The position numbers and the translations under genes were made by a program. From NCBI GenBank assembly GCA_033782935.1, contig JAWQEG010000066.1, positions 248,001 to 312,000 on the forward strand: a DNA stretch of 64,000 nt, read 5' to 3'. Position 1 is the first letter of the stretch, and every line of letters begins with the position of its first letter. This DNA comes from Petrolisthes cinctipes. Taxonomy: Eukaryota; Arthropoda; Malacostraca; Decapoda; Porcellanidae. The notes under the pieces are model-generated. The model made no database searches. It worked only from the letters and a program-made list of their open reading frames with translations, and was not told the origin of the DNA. Shown here one piece after another: positions 54,426 to 64,000 of this stretch.

Positions 54426-55460
54426 GATATGTCTGCTATTTGTGTTCAGGACAGTTCTTGCTCGAGTTGTTCCTTGATCAGGATAGAGACACTTGTTACC
54501 TGTTTTGTCATAACAGGGAGAAGATCTTGGCCGAGGTTAGGTAACTTAGGAAAGAAGTTGTCACTTTGAAAAGACAACTTCAGGTAAAGTGTGACGATAC
54601 AAATGAGGTAACTTCAAATAGTGACAGATCAGACGATAGTGGCAGGCTTAGAAGGTAGCGACAGAGCAGACGATAGCGATAGGTCAGATAGGAATGAAGG
54701 TTTCATTCAGGTAAGGAATGGAGCCAAGGCCAAGGTCAATATTAATGTAGAAAGCAACATCTAGTTAGCAATAGGTATGAAGTACTAAACGATGAAGTTG
54801 GGGTGAAACCTAGTTTCTCCCTGGTGGGGGATAGTCTTGTAAAAGGCCAGGATAACGAGTTCTGTAGGGATAGGAAGAAAAATATAACAAATAGATGCTA
54901 TTCTGGTCATATGATAGAAGAAATTATAGAGAAGGTCGACTATCTAGTAGAAAACTCACCAGAGGATACAATATTTGTGACAGAAGTTGGCACAAACAAC
55001 CTTCATCAAGATGTCACCGACACGATATTAGAAAATTATTGGAAATTTCTTCGGGAATTCACCAATAGGAGACGGAAGGTAGCAGTGTGTAGCATCATTC
55101 CTAGATATGATGGTGGCCCTGACTAATTTAGGAAAATGTCGGTCGTCAATCGTAGATTAAATTAGCTATTTAGGCAGGATAAATGCAGAGTTTTTAGATA
55201 TCTGGCACCACTTTTGTAGGGATAAAACATTGTACAGTCGAGATGGCTTACATCTCTACAGTGTTGGTATAGCGAGATTAGGAAGGGTGATAGGCGAATG
55301 TATAGATGAGATTCCAGTCTCTCAAGACGATGAGAACAATACGAACATTGAGGAAGGAGATGGACAGGAAGAAAACGATAGGCAGGTAGAAACAGATACG
55401 CAGACAGAAACGGATCCGGTGCCAGATCTAGAGGACAACTCCGCCCAGGATTTTCACTAA
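54426..55460 (+). pseudogene. CR1 ORF1: finger, coiled coil and SGNH hydrolase
   Basis: The start reads VQDSSCSSCS with further Cys/His residues, then a charged helix (EKILAEV, LRKEVVTLKRQL). From 54803, FSLVGDSLVKGQ holds block I of an SGNH/GDSL esterase, EVGTNNLHQDV matches block III, and DGLHLYSVGIARLGRVI near 55242 matches block V with its catalytic Asp and His. Such esterase domains are known in CR1-clade ORF1 proteins. Several stops interrupt the frame between 54590 and 55230. Confidence 0.7.
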
Positions 55461-55479
55461 ACACATCGCGTTCGGCTCC

Positions 55480-56220
55480 ACTGATAAGATACGGGCGTAA
55501 CAAATTAAACCTTATGTATACAAATGCAATAAGAATTATTGGAAAAAGAGACGAACTGCTTGCATACGAAAATACCAAGAATCCTGATATAATTAGCATA
55601 ACAGAAACATGGTTAAATTTTAAACGACAGACATTATTTGGCAGAAGTAGCTATCCCAGTTTATCAAATTTTTGCTAAATGTAGAGCACATAAAAAAGGG
55701 GGTGGAGTTCTTCTACTCATTAGAGAGAACTTGTATGCAATCGAAATAAACAAAGACAAACACAATGCAAATGGAAAGCATTTAATTATCGGTACAGTAT
55801 ATCGTACCAAAAAACCTACTACAGAACATGACTATTTGTTATACAAAGAGATAAAATCAGTAATAGAAAATAGAAATCCCATTTTATGCGATGATTTTAA
55901 CTTTCCAAGAATAAACTGGAAACTTTAGTCAGGCGACAACGAAGGAAAACGTCTGCTGAAAATCGTTCGTAAGCTCGATTTAAATAAATTGGTATAAGAC
56001 CCAACCCTAGATAATAATATTCTTGACCTTGTTTTAACAACAAACCTTGATTTAATCACTTTATGCGAAGTCGGTGAGCCTCTTGCAAATAGTGATCACA
56101 GAATAATAAGATGTAACATAAACTGTAACACTAAAATCTCTGAAAATAGTCAGTTAGTACCTGACTATAAACGAGCAACCTTTGATAATATTAGAAAATA
56201 ATTAAATGAAATAACCTGGA
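55480..56220 (+). pseudogene. CR1 ORF2, endonuclease remnant
   Basis: Short frames hold endonuclease motifs: NPDIISITETW-like at about 55580, KKGGGVLLLIRENLYAIEI at 55695, GTVYRTKKPTTEHD, ILCDDFNFPRINW (family GDFN), and near 56040-56100 a region with NSDHRIIRC. Stops separate them. Confidence 0.75.
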
Positions 56221-56329
56221 CGGAATTGCTAAAAAATAAAGACGTTGATACGATGTGTAATATATTTACAGATATACTCCTGTCAATCGAAAATGTTCCG
56301 AGAATAAAAAAAAAAAAAAACTAACAACC

Positions 56330-57930
56330 GCAAATCAGATTGGATGACGAATGAAATTCAGCGCACTATTAATAACAAGAGAAAGGCATATAAAGTATAT
56401 AAACGTACCGATTCACTCATAGACTATAATAAATATGTAGATGCAAAGCGTATAAGTGAAATACAAAGCAGACTTGCCAATCGTATCTATGAGAAAAGTA
56501 TTGCCCTCGAGTCTAAGACAAATCCCAAGAAATTTTATCATTACATCAGAAATAATAAAAGCGTGAAAACAAGAATAGGACCAGTACTAAATAGAAACAA
56601 TGACCTAGTAAATGGGAATAAAGACATAGCAGCCGTACTAAATGAACATTTTAACTCTGTGTTTACAAAGGAAAGTGAAATTAAATTGCCAGAACCTCCG
56701 AACTTCTCACAGGTAGCAGACAGTAACAAACTAGAAATAAGCGAACTTACAGATGAAGAACTCTTAAAGTATCTAAACACACAAGATCCTTTTGAAAGTG
56801 TAGGATGTGACAAAGTGTCCCCCAGATTATTATGTGAACGTCATAAAGAAGTTTTACAACTTTGAAAAATAATATTTAATAAGTCACTAAGCAAATGTAA
56901 AGTGCCAGCCCTTTAGAAGAAAGCCAATGTAACTCCTATATTCAAGAAAGGAAATAAAAGTCATGCTGGAAACTACCTCCCAATAAGTTTAACACCCGTC
57001 ATAATAAAAATATTCGAAACACTTTTGAGAGATAAAATAGTATCACATCTAGATGAACAAAACTTAATTCTGGACTCTCAACATGGTTTCCGTAACAACA
57101 GATCTTGTTTAACAAATTTACTCGAGTTTTTTAACTACATAAGCTGTAATGCAGACGAAAAAGTGCCAACTGATATTATATATTTAGACTTTCAGAAAGC
57201 GTTTGACATAGTACCACATAAGCAACTACTATTAAAGTTAAAAAGCACATGGCTTGGGGGAACAGTTGTGCACATGGATTGGAGATTGGCTATCAAACCA
57301 CCAACAGCGAGTAATAATTAATGGGGAAGCTTTACACTGGCTGGATATTGTAAGTGTAAGCTGGGTGCCACAGGGATCAGTGTTAGGACCAACACTATTT
57401 TTAATATATATTAAATGCGAACTTATTTCGAAAATATCCAAACTTGCCGATGATACAAAAATTGATGGTACTGCAATAAGCGTCGAAGACTGTGAAGCCA
57501 TTCAGAGCTACCTAAACACACTGTCAGAATGGAGCAATAAATAGTTGATGAAGTTTAATGCGGAAAAATGTAAGGTGATGCATGTAGGTAATAACAACCT
57601 GAGACATAATTATAAATTACAAGGTAGAAATCTTGCGAAAGTAAAAGAGAAAAAGGACTTAAGTGCCACAATCAGTACCGATATAAAGACAAGTACGCAG
57701 TGTTTGGCAGCAAGTAAAAAAGCAAATGTACTTTTAGGCTTTCTTGCTCAGAATTTTAAATACAAGTCACCAGAAGTAATAACACGCTTATATACATATC
57801 TTGTTAGACCACACTTAGAATACCCAGTTCAACTATGGTCCCCTTGTTATGCTAAATATATTAAAAGGTTGGAAAGCTTACAAAGAAGAGCAACTAAAAA
57901 TATCCCCGGCATTCGTAATTTGACATAATT
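56330..57930 (+). pseudogene. CR1 ORF2, reverse transcriptase
   Basis: 56344-56865: linker and RT start (NPKKFYHYIRNNKSVKTRIG, LNEHFNSVFTKE, GCDKVSPRLLCE). 56930-57000: IFKKGNKSHAGNYLPISL. 57025-57230: QHGFRNNRSCLTNLLEFFNY and IYLDFQKAFDIVPHKQLLLK. 57254-57540: WIGDWLSNHQQRVIINGE, VPQGSVLGPTLFLIYIK, LADDTKIDGTA. 57545-57928: thumb with FNAEKCKVMHVGNNN, YLVRPHLEYPVQLWSPCY and RLESLQRRATK. One Phe-to-Leu change precedes the catalytic ADD, and several frameshifts inactivate it. Confidence 0.85.
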
Positions 57931-58300
57931 ATGAGGAAAGATTAAATAGGCTCGAACATGTTTTCTCCTGAAAATCGTAGAACACGTGGCGACCTCATAG
58001 AAACTTTTAAAATCCTTAAAAACTTTGATAAAATTAATTATGAAAATTTATTCTAGCTCTGTCCCCAGTCTGGAACGAGGAATAACGGTTATAAATTAAA
58101 AGGACAATGTTTTAACACAGAACAATGAAAGAACTTTTTTAATATCAGAATCGTATACTATTGGAATAAACTCCCGGCATCTGTAGTAGGAGCGAATACA
58201 GTAGAAACATTTAAACATCACCTCGATGAATATTTTCAAGAACATTTTTTTTTAGGTGTTCTATTATCTTTTATTTGTTTATATAGTAGTAAGTACTGTA

Positions 58301-59676
58301 GATGTTAGAATCAAGCTTCAACTATTTTTCCTACTTTCCTATAAAAATCTCCTTGTGCATTCTTTATAACAAACAAGGTGTTATTTACTATTTGTTTTTT
58401 CAACCGGCATATCCGGTGGGAGAGGTGGGTGGGGTGGAGCCTTGTCCTTTATCTATCCATTTCTTCAACACGTAGTCTAGATTACCCTAGTTAAACAGGT
58501 AACTTCGTAAAAGGCCACTATGGACCTCATGTTGCCTGTACTTGCTTTGTATTCCTTCCTCCTCCTTACTCTCCTTCCTTCCTACTCTCTCTCTCTCTCT
58601 ATCTCTATCTCCTATCTTCCTCCCTCACACTCACCTTTATCTCCTATCTCTCTCCTTCCCTCCAACACTCACCATCTCCATCCCTCCCTACCTACCTTCC
58701 TTCCTCCTTCATCTCCTACCTCTCTGCTTCCCTTCAACACTTACAATCTCCCTCCCTCTCTTCCTCCGTCCCTTCCTCTTCCATTTCCAAATTTTCTCCA
58801 TCTACAGTATCAATAGCCCATATCAGAAGATGTGAATGTTGGGTCATTAGTAAGGGAAGTAATTATATAGAGTGGTGTGTAAATGGAAAACTCTGGAGCC
58901 TACACTGACCTCAATATGGGGAAGGTTAAGTATTGTTGGTAACTCTGAAGCAATGATTCCTCCAAACTATTCCAACCAACAGGCCACCATTATTTTAGTT
59001 AACCTGGTCCTGTTTCCTTACATACTGGAGGAATCAAAGCACTCTAATGTACTTAACGTGTATTATTGCTCCCTTAAATGCTAATAGTGTTTTATAGTCT
59101 TGTTTTCTTGCACTATCTGAGAAGTACATTTGGGGGCTAAAGTCGTGTTGCCTCACTCAGTGCTTCTTGAAGGATAACACAAAAGACGATTTATTAAAGA
59201 ACAAACATATATACCACCAACACAAAATTTTCATATCCAAGAGCCAATTATAAAAGATCTCTGATTTTTCAATTTACGAGCCGTGATTATTATCTATATA
59301 TACACACTGTACTTCCAGACTCTGTAGATGTGGCCACACGACTTTTGCCGCCGAATGTACAGTTGTGTCCCACGCAAAAAAAAAAAAAAAAAAAAAGTCC
59401 ACGTCATGATAACTTTCTTGGTGATTGTGGGTTGACCAGGGTAGGTTTGTATTCATCAGCACAGGGTAGCGATACATGAAATCCCGTTGGTAGAGAGTTA
59501 TGTATTTACTGCAACCAGAAATACAACATAATTACAATGGTGCTCAAACAAGTACAAACAAACATCAAACATAAGCAACGTAAAAATTGGAGACAAAAAG
59601 TATATAGGGAAAGTTAGATTTAACAACATTAAAATCCCGTCTTTATATGGTAATCCCCTGAGCCAGGTACTGTCCG
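58301..59676. other. Spacer with pyrimidine-rich tract and worn repeats
   Basis: A CT-rich tract spans about 58550-58800; ORFs across it are Ser/Leu/Pro-rich artefacts. 58945-59045 is an imperfect inverted repeat of the CTCCAAACTAT family. 59310-59352 resembles the right end of the neighbouring MITE (CACGACTTTTGCCGCCGAATGTA), and an A-run lies at 59377-59396. Confidence 0.45.
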
Positions 59677-59678
59677 TA

Positions 59679-59841
59679 CAGTCGGTGGCAAAAGTCCTGT
59701 CACCTTAATTGCTTCACAGAGGCACGCGATGTTCATAGACTCGAGATTATTAGGTGTAGAAAACGTTCGTATTTCTCGAGTCCATGAACTCTGCCTGTCT
59801 CGGTGAAGCAGGTGAGGCGACAGGACTTCTGCCGCCGACTG
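59679..59841. mobile_element. 163-bp near-palindromic MITE, TA-flanked
   Basis: Arms of about 70 bases (CAGTCGGTGGCAAAAGTCCT and complement, continuing through GACTCGAGA) are flanked by TA at 59677-59678 and 59842-59843. A central section of about 20 bases is the only unpaired part. Confidence 0.88.
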
Positions 59842-59843
59842 TA

Positions 59844-60245
59844 CCTTGGACCTTATACCCACGGCGATACAAAATGATATGGTTTCAAACACTAACGACA
59901 TAAATTTGTGACACACATTAATATCAGGTGGCATTGAAAGCAAATATATCTAGAAATAATATTTACAATTTGCCTGCTGTCCGTGAAGGTAGTGGTAGTG
60001 GTAGGGATGGTAACCGAGGTGAGTGAGGTGGTGTGGTAGTGGCTGCGACTCGTCTGGTACTGAGAGCCGGCTAGGACAGTGCCAACGTGGCAAGCTACTA
60101 ACGCTTTCAGAGCCCGTGTCGCACTGTTTTTCGGGAATAACTCTGTAACTAAAGGTTGGATCAGTATAATGTTTTGCCACGGGTTATTTCACACCTTCCG
60201 CTAATTTTTGGCACTATAATGGATTACCAAAAGTGAATAATTAAG
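59844..60245. other. Spacer before LINE B3
   Basis: No gene recognised. It ends in the left TSD of B3. Confidence 0.35.
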
Positions 60246-60255
60246 GCACTTGTCC
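60246..60255. repeat. Left TSD of B3
   Basis: GCACTTGTCC, identical to 63064-63073 immediately after the poly-A tail of B3. Confidence 0.85.
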
Positions 60256-60542
60256 GAATCTCGCCCCAACCTTGTTGGTGTGAAGACGTTCTCCTGGCGC
60301 TCTGCCTGAATTCTTGTTTGTGTTGCTTTTACACTCATGCTTGTGTGTTGTTGTTTGTATTGTTTGTGCATTCTTGTTTGTGTGTTGTTGTTTCTGTGGT
60401 GTTGCTGGTGTTGTTTGTCTGTTGTAATTCTGTTTATTGTATTGTTGTGATTGTCTGTGTGTGTGTGTGTGTGTCCTTGGCTGATTGAGTGTTCAGCTGT
60501 TCGTGTTGCTGTTTGCTTCCCATCTATGCCTTGATTGGCCAA

Positions 60543-61260
60543 ATGGAGAGCGCAGATTCGGATGTGGCTTCCTGTCTGGAGGTTGACTTGGCCATGTCGG
60601 AAGAGGATGAGTCTCCTATCAAGATCACTGGCCTGAGCTGCCTTCTCGCTACCCTCCCCCTCTATCCTCGGTCACTCCGCAGCTCAGGTTGCAGCCTTCC
60701 ACCTCCTCAACCTCTACCAAGCGACCCGTTGATGCCTCGTCCGACTCCTTGCAGGATTCCGATGGTGTGGACTGTTTGCCTCCGGCTGCCAAGACTGCCA
60801 AGGGTACTTCAGCTGTGCATGACGTACCTTCTCTGCCTCAACGTAATGTTTCTTCCTTGTATACCAACTCCTTGCCCTCGTCCAACCTTCCTGCTTTTGC
60901 CAAAAGAAATGCCTATGTCAAGCTCCCCTTCTCTGGGAACCCATTTACGGACACAAAGTTGCGTTGGTTGTCTGATGTCAACAGGGCCTTCCAGCTGCAG
61001 CGTGAACTGGCTGAAGTGAAGATGGCTGATGTCACCTCCCGGTTTGTCTACATCTCTAGGAAGCTACAGGATATCATTGATAGAGTGAAGGTTGGTGAAT
61101 TTTTGTCTCTGCCTCTCATTCTTGAAGACTCACTCGAGAGTCCTCGTAAGTTATCCTGCTACATCCTTACCCGTTTTCCTTGAAGCCAGGATTGATACGC
61201 TGGTTGCCGCGCAGGCTACCAATGACTCCAAAATCTCCACCTTGGTCGAGGCTCAGCATC
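60543..61260 (+). pseudogene. Family B3 ORF1
   Basis: It probably starts at ATG 60543 (MESADSDVASCLEVDLAMSE), shifts frame near 60640-60680, then reads RLQPSTSSTSTKRPVDASSD through KLPFSGNPFTDTKLRWL and FQLQRELAEVKMADVTSRFV to YILTRFP. A further frame change leads into the coiled coil (LEARIDTLVAAQATNDSKIS). No zinc knuckle is seen, unlike ORF1 of families A and C. The end of ORF1 is removed by the deletion at about 61257. Confidence 0.65.
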
Positions 61261-62868
61261 GACTGTACAATCTTTGTCTTCGTGATGGTTGTGTACCACG
61301 AGCCTGGACCAGCAGCACAATAATACCCAACCCTAAGCCTGGCACTGCGAAGTTCAGGCCTATTTCCCTGACTTCCTGTTTTTGTAAGGTTATGGAGAGA
61401 ATCTTACTCAATCGTCTCATGTACAGACAGCAGGATCGCCTTTCTCCATGGCTGTTTGGTTTCCTTCCCCAGTGGAGCACACACCAGTGCCTAGTCGACC
61501 TGTACTCTCGCCTTAACAGGGACAGTGTGGTGGCCTTCACTGACCTTTGAAGTGCCTTCGATGTTGCTAATAGAGACGTCATTTTGGATCAACTGGTTGA
61601 CTTTCGGATAAAGGGTAATCTATTACGGTGGATTCGGGGCTACCTGAGTAACAGGACCTCCCGTGTGTTTTTTAGTGGTGCGCTCAGTCCTTTGCACAGT
61701 TTTCATCTTGGTACACCTCTAGGGGGTGTTCTCAGCCCATTGTTATTTAATATTCTGATGCATCGGCTGCTCACTTCTCTCCCTAATATACCTGCAACTA
61801 CAATTACGTGATATGCTGATGATATCTGTGTTCATTCTACCTTACCAAGGGATCTCCAGTGGTTTCTTGACTCCTTCTCTGTGTCCTCCTCTCACTGTGG
61901 CATTATTGTCTCCCCAGATAAGAGCAGAATATTCTCCTGAAGCCTTCCTCAAGCTCGGCCAGTATTCACCATTGGAGGGACTGTCATTCCCAGGTGTTCC
62001 CAGTATCGCTACCTTGGCGCGCCAGTCAACATTTGGCCGATTGTCCCTGCCAGACCTCAAGCCCATCCCATTGTCCAGGACATATTGGGTCGTTTCCAGC
62101 GCCGAACTTACACCACTTGAATGGCTATCTAACAACTCCTCGGGCATCCACATCCCAGTAGCCAGGACTATCTATATTGCTTTTATCCGTTCAGTTGTTG
62201 ATTACCTCTCCCCTGCTTTGATTCAACTTCCCAGGGCTACTCTGGAAACTTTAGAAAAATTTCAAAATAGAGCAATGAGAATAATTCTCTGTTCTCCAAT
62301 GTCGACCAGGATAGTGAACATGCAGCGTGATTTGCGTCTTCCCCCGTTAGTGGAGAGAATTTATTCTAATGTTACTTGCCTCACTGTCAAGTGCCTCCAT
62401 TTCCCACATCTTTCACCCCATTACTCTCAGTTAGTCAGGACTTCTCTTAGACCAAACTACCCGGTCCCTCCCATACTGCATGCTGGACATACTCTTATAA
62501 GGTCTGTTTCCTATATGCTCCGTAGTCTTAATATAGATATAATGGTGGCAGACGTCCCCCCAGGGCCCCCTCCGTGTATGCTACCAACACCTGATGTGAG
62601 CTTCACACCTACTTCCAAGTCGGAACTGCCTTCTCTACAGCGGCAGTTGGCTCTGGATGGGATGCAGGGTGAGCCTCCCTTCACTGAGTGTCGCTTGTGT
62701 CGAGCGCCTCGTGCTAACACTATAGAGCACTATTGCCTGGCCTGCCCCACTGTCCGACACTTGCTACCCCGGGGCCTGCCACTTGATGTGGTATGTCGAC
62801 ACCTGCTGAACCATCAGGTTCTGGAGGAACTTCTGGGACGCCACCCTCATTTTGGTGGATTTAAATAG
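61258..62868 (+). pseudogene. Family B3 ORF2 remnant lacking endonuclease and RNase H
   Basis: It begins within RT (LYNLCLRDGCVPRAWTSSTI), then KFRPISLTSCFCKVMERILL, FGFLPQWSTHQC, a TGA at about 61548 where B2 reads LRSAFD, then KGNLLRWIRGYLSNRTSRVF and GGVLSPLLFNILMHRLLTSL. A TGA replaces the Cys before the YADD region. From 61813 another frame covers the thumb, then jumps from LQRQLALDG to MQGEPPFTECRLC, omitting all of RNase H, and ends FGGFK at 62868. Confidence 0.85.
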
Positions 62869-63063
62869 GTCATAATGTAAATATTTGTCTGTATGTTTGT
62901 GCTCCATTCTGTTATGTTTTCGTGATGTGTGTGTGTGTGTATGTGTGTGCGTGTGTATGTGTGGTTGTAGTCATTGGATTCTCATGGGTCCTACCTACCC
63001 GTATGTATTGTTGCTTGCCTGTTGATTGATGCTACGGCGCAATTAAAAAAAAAAAAAAAAAAA

Positions 63064-64000
63064 GCACTTGTCCCCGAGAAATGCGTAATTTTTATGAAAT
63101 TTAACACTGGGATACGAACGATCATAGTGTGACGTATATATCACGTCAGTCCACAGGCTCCACCCATCCCCTTCTTTCTCTCCCCCACCCTACTCTCTCT
63201 CTCTCTCTCTGGTCTCGAAACTTTGTTCGAAAATACAACACGGTCACAAGCTTTGTCATATATATATATATATATTGGAAGCATTTATTATGTATATTGG
63301 TAAACTATTATCTGATGGTGTCACTGACAGATGAGGGCGGACGTAGGGTTATTTATTATTACTTCACATATATTTAAATACTGAAGCTTTATTTCATGTC
63401 AGACAAACTGATTTCGGTACTGATGCAATATTCGAAAATCGTGTTTCTCACATGAATTAATGTATTTTTGTTTGGATATATGTGTTGTAATATTGTTGTT
63501 GTAATATGTCCATAATGTTTATAACATGTTACTCATTATCAATATAATACGATTATTTACATGATATTTATTAGAGAACAGTAACCGCATATTGACAAAT
63601 TATAATTGTGTTTGTTTCGCCCGAGCAGACGACTGAAATTCGGTTCAATTAATAGCTGCCACTGTTACCAGATACAATACCAGCATATTGGTGGATGAGG
63701 TGGTCTCGAGTCATCTGTGTGCAACTGTACAAAGCGTACAGCCTCATGACAAAAGTGTTCCTACAGCCACGTGGACAATGTAACATCTTCGTCATGACTG
63801 ACACAGTTGGCTCTCACACAGCATCTGACTGTGTGTAAAGCACTTCGTCCATGTGTACCCATTTCACACGAATGAAACACACCACTCCTGAATTCCAACA
63901 AAGCTTTGCTATCCCGTCAAGCACTGTCGATATCGTACACAACTCTACAATATATATATATCCCCGTTGTTATGTATCACTATATGATAAAAAGTGATAA
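63064..64000. other. Right flank without recognisable gene
   Basis: It begins with the right TSD of B3 (63064-63073), then contains a CT run (about 63193-63210), a TA run (about 63259-63276) and AT-rich sequence. No domain or RNA gene recognised. Confidence 0.4.

Larger units (their letters stand above)
54426..58300 (+). mobile_element. CR1-like LINE, decayed
   Basis: Plus-strand element with ORF1 (Cys-rich finger, coiled coil, SGNH esterase), endonuclease fragment, RT and the C-terminal CR1-type region (RGDLIETFKILKNFDKINYE, YYWNKLPASVVGANTVETFK). The RT pattern, VPQGSVLGPTLF and LADDTKI (family FADDTK), is that of CR1/L2 elements. Stops and frame changes occur every few hundred bases. The 3' end is uncertain, near 58300 or somewhat beyond. 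Confidence 0.8.
60256..63063 (+). mobile_element. LINE family B copy B3, both ends intact, internally deleted
   Basis: Bounded by a 10-bp TSD. The 5' end starts GAATCTCGCCCCAACC, followed by a TG-rich 5' UTR, ORF1, a large internal deletion, part of RT, a second deletion that removes RNase H, the C-terminal Cys/His motif, a 3' UTR with TG microsatellite, GCTACGGCGCAATT and poly-A. It therefore shows the true family B 5' terminus, missing in B1 and B2. At 2.8 kb it is a short deletion derivative. Confidence 0.9.

Noticed and set aside
63741..63790. Similarity to 16563-16620 (CAGCCACGTGGA word)
   Set aside because: Only about 25 bases match well; too short to define a repeat.

Overview
This window reads as arthropod nuclear DNA, most likely from a decapod or other crustacean. 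That is an inference from AT-rich spacer, abundant di- and trinucleotide microsatellites, and a mix of I-superfamily, CR1 and RTE LINEs, a Ty3/Gypsy element, a P-element relic, and many Tc1/mariner-style and hAT-style miniature elements (MITEs). No rRNA gene, functional tRNA gene, CRISPR array or bacterial operon is visible. No intact host gene could be proven; the only host-like coding sequence is a short cold-shock-domain ORF at 5.9-6.5 kb that carries a frameshift.

Layout. 1-2.5 kb: decayed 3' half of a LINE of family A (reverse transcriptase, RNase H, 3' stem-loop). 2.5-5.6 kb: short dispersed repeats, a SINE-like element (S1) and a 0.65-kb foldback. 5.9-6.5 kb: cold-shock ORF with a TATA box. 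7.4-10.6 kb: three TA-flanked MITEs, two of them sharing one TA. 11.5-16.5 kb: a family A fragment split by a nested family B LINE (B1) with a 12-bp target-site duplication (TSD). 16.95-25.06 kb: a head-to-tail double insertion of family A (A2 plus 5'-end copy A3) bounded by one exact 14-bp TSD; A2 also contains a tRNA-derived SINE. 25.3-29.7 kb: second family B LINE (B2). 29.7-33 kb: minisatellite, hAT MITE and SINE-like copies S2 and S3. 33.0-38.9 kb: family C LINE with a nearly intact 1178-residue ORF2 and a CCHC ORF1. 39-42.8 kb: cluster of four TA-flanked MITEs and foldbacks. 43.5-44.1 kb: LINE ORF1p relic with L1-type RRM and C-terminal domain. 45.2-46.2 kb: P-element transposase relic. 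46.9-48.6 kb: 5'-truncated RTE-like LINE. 49.3-52.8 kb: Ty3/Gypsy pol. 54.4-58.3 kb: CR1-like LINE with an SGNH-esterase ORF1. 60.26-63.06 kb: 5'-complete but internally deleted family B LINE (B3) with a 10-bp TSD.

How the parts relate. LINE families A, B and C each encode an apurinic-type endonuclease, a reverse transcriptase and an RNase H, plus a separate ORF1. Family A and the short S repeats end in a similar 3' stem-loop followed by TCAA-type tandem tails. The stem covaries between copies, which suggests S elements are mobilised by a family A-like enzyme. The A2/A3 double insertion is what a reverse transcriptase would leave if it jumped from the 5' end of one RNA to the interior of another. 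The three B copies lack three different internal segments, each near short microhomology. Overall the window is a layered record of nested insertions.

Limits: all calls come from reading the sequence and six-frame translations. Family and clade names are by motif recognition, not database search, and element ends are exact only where a TSD or terminal inverted repeat (TIR) is stated.
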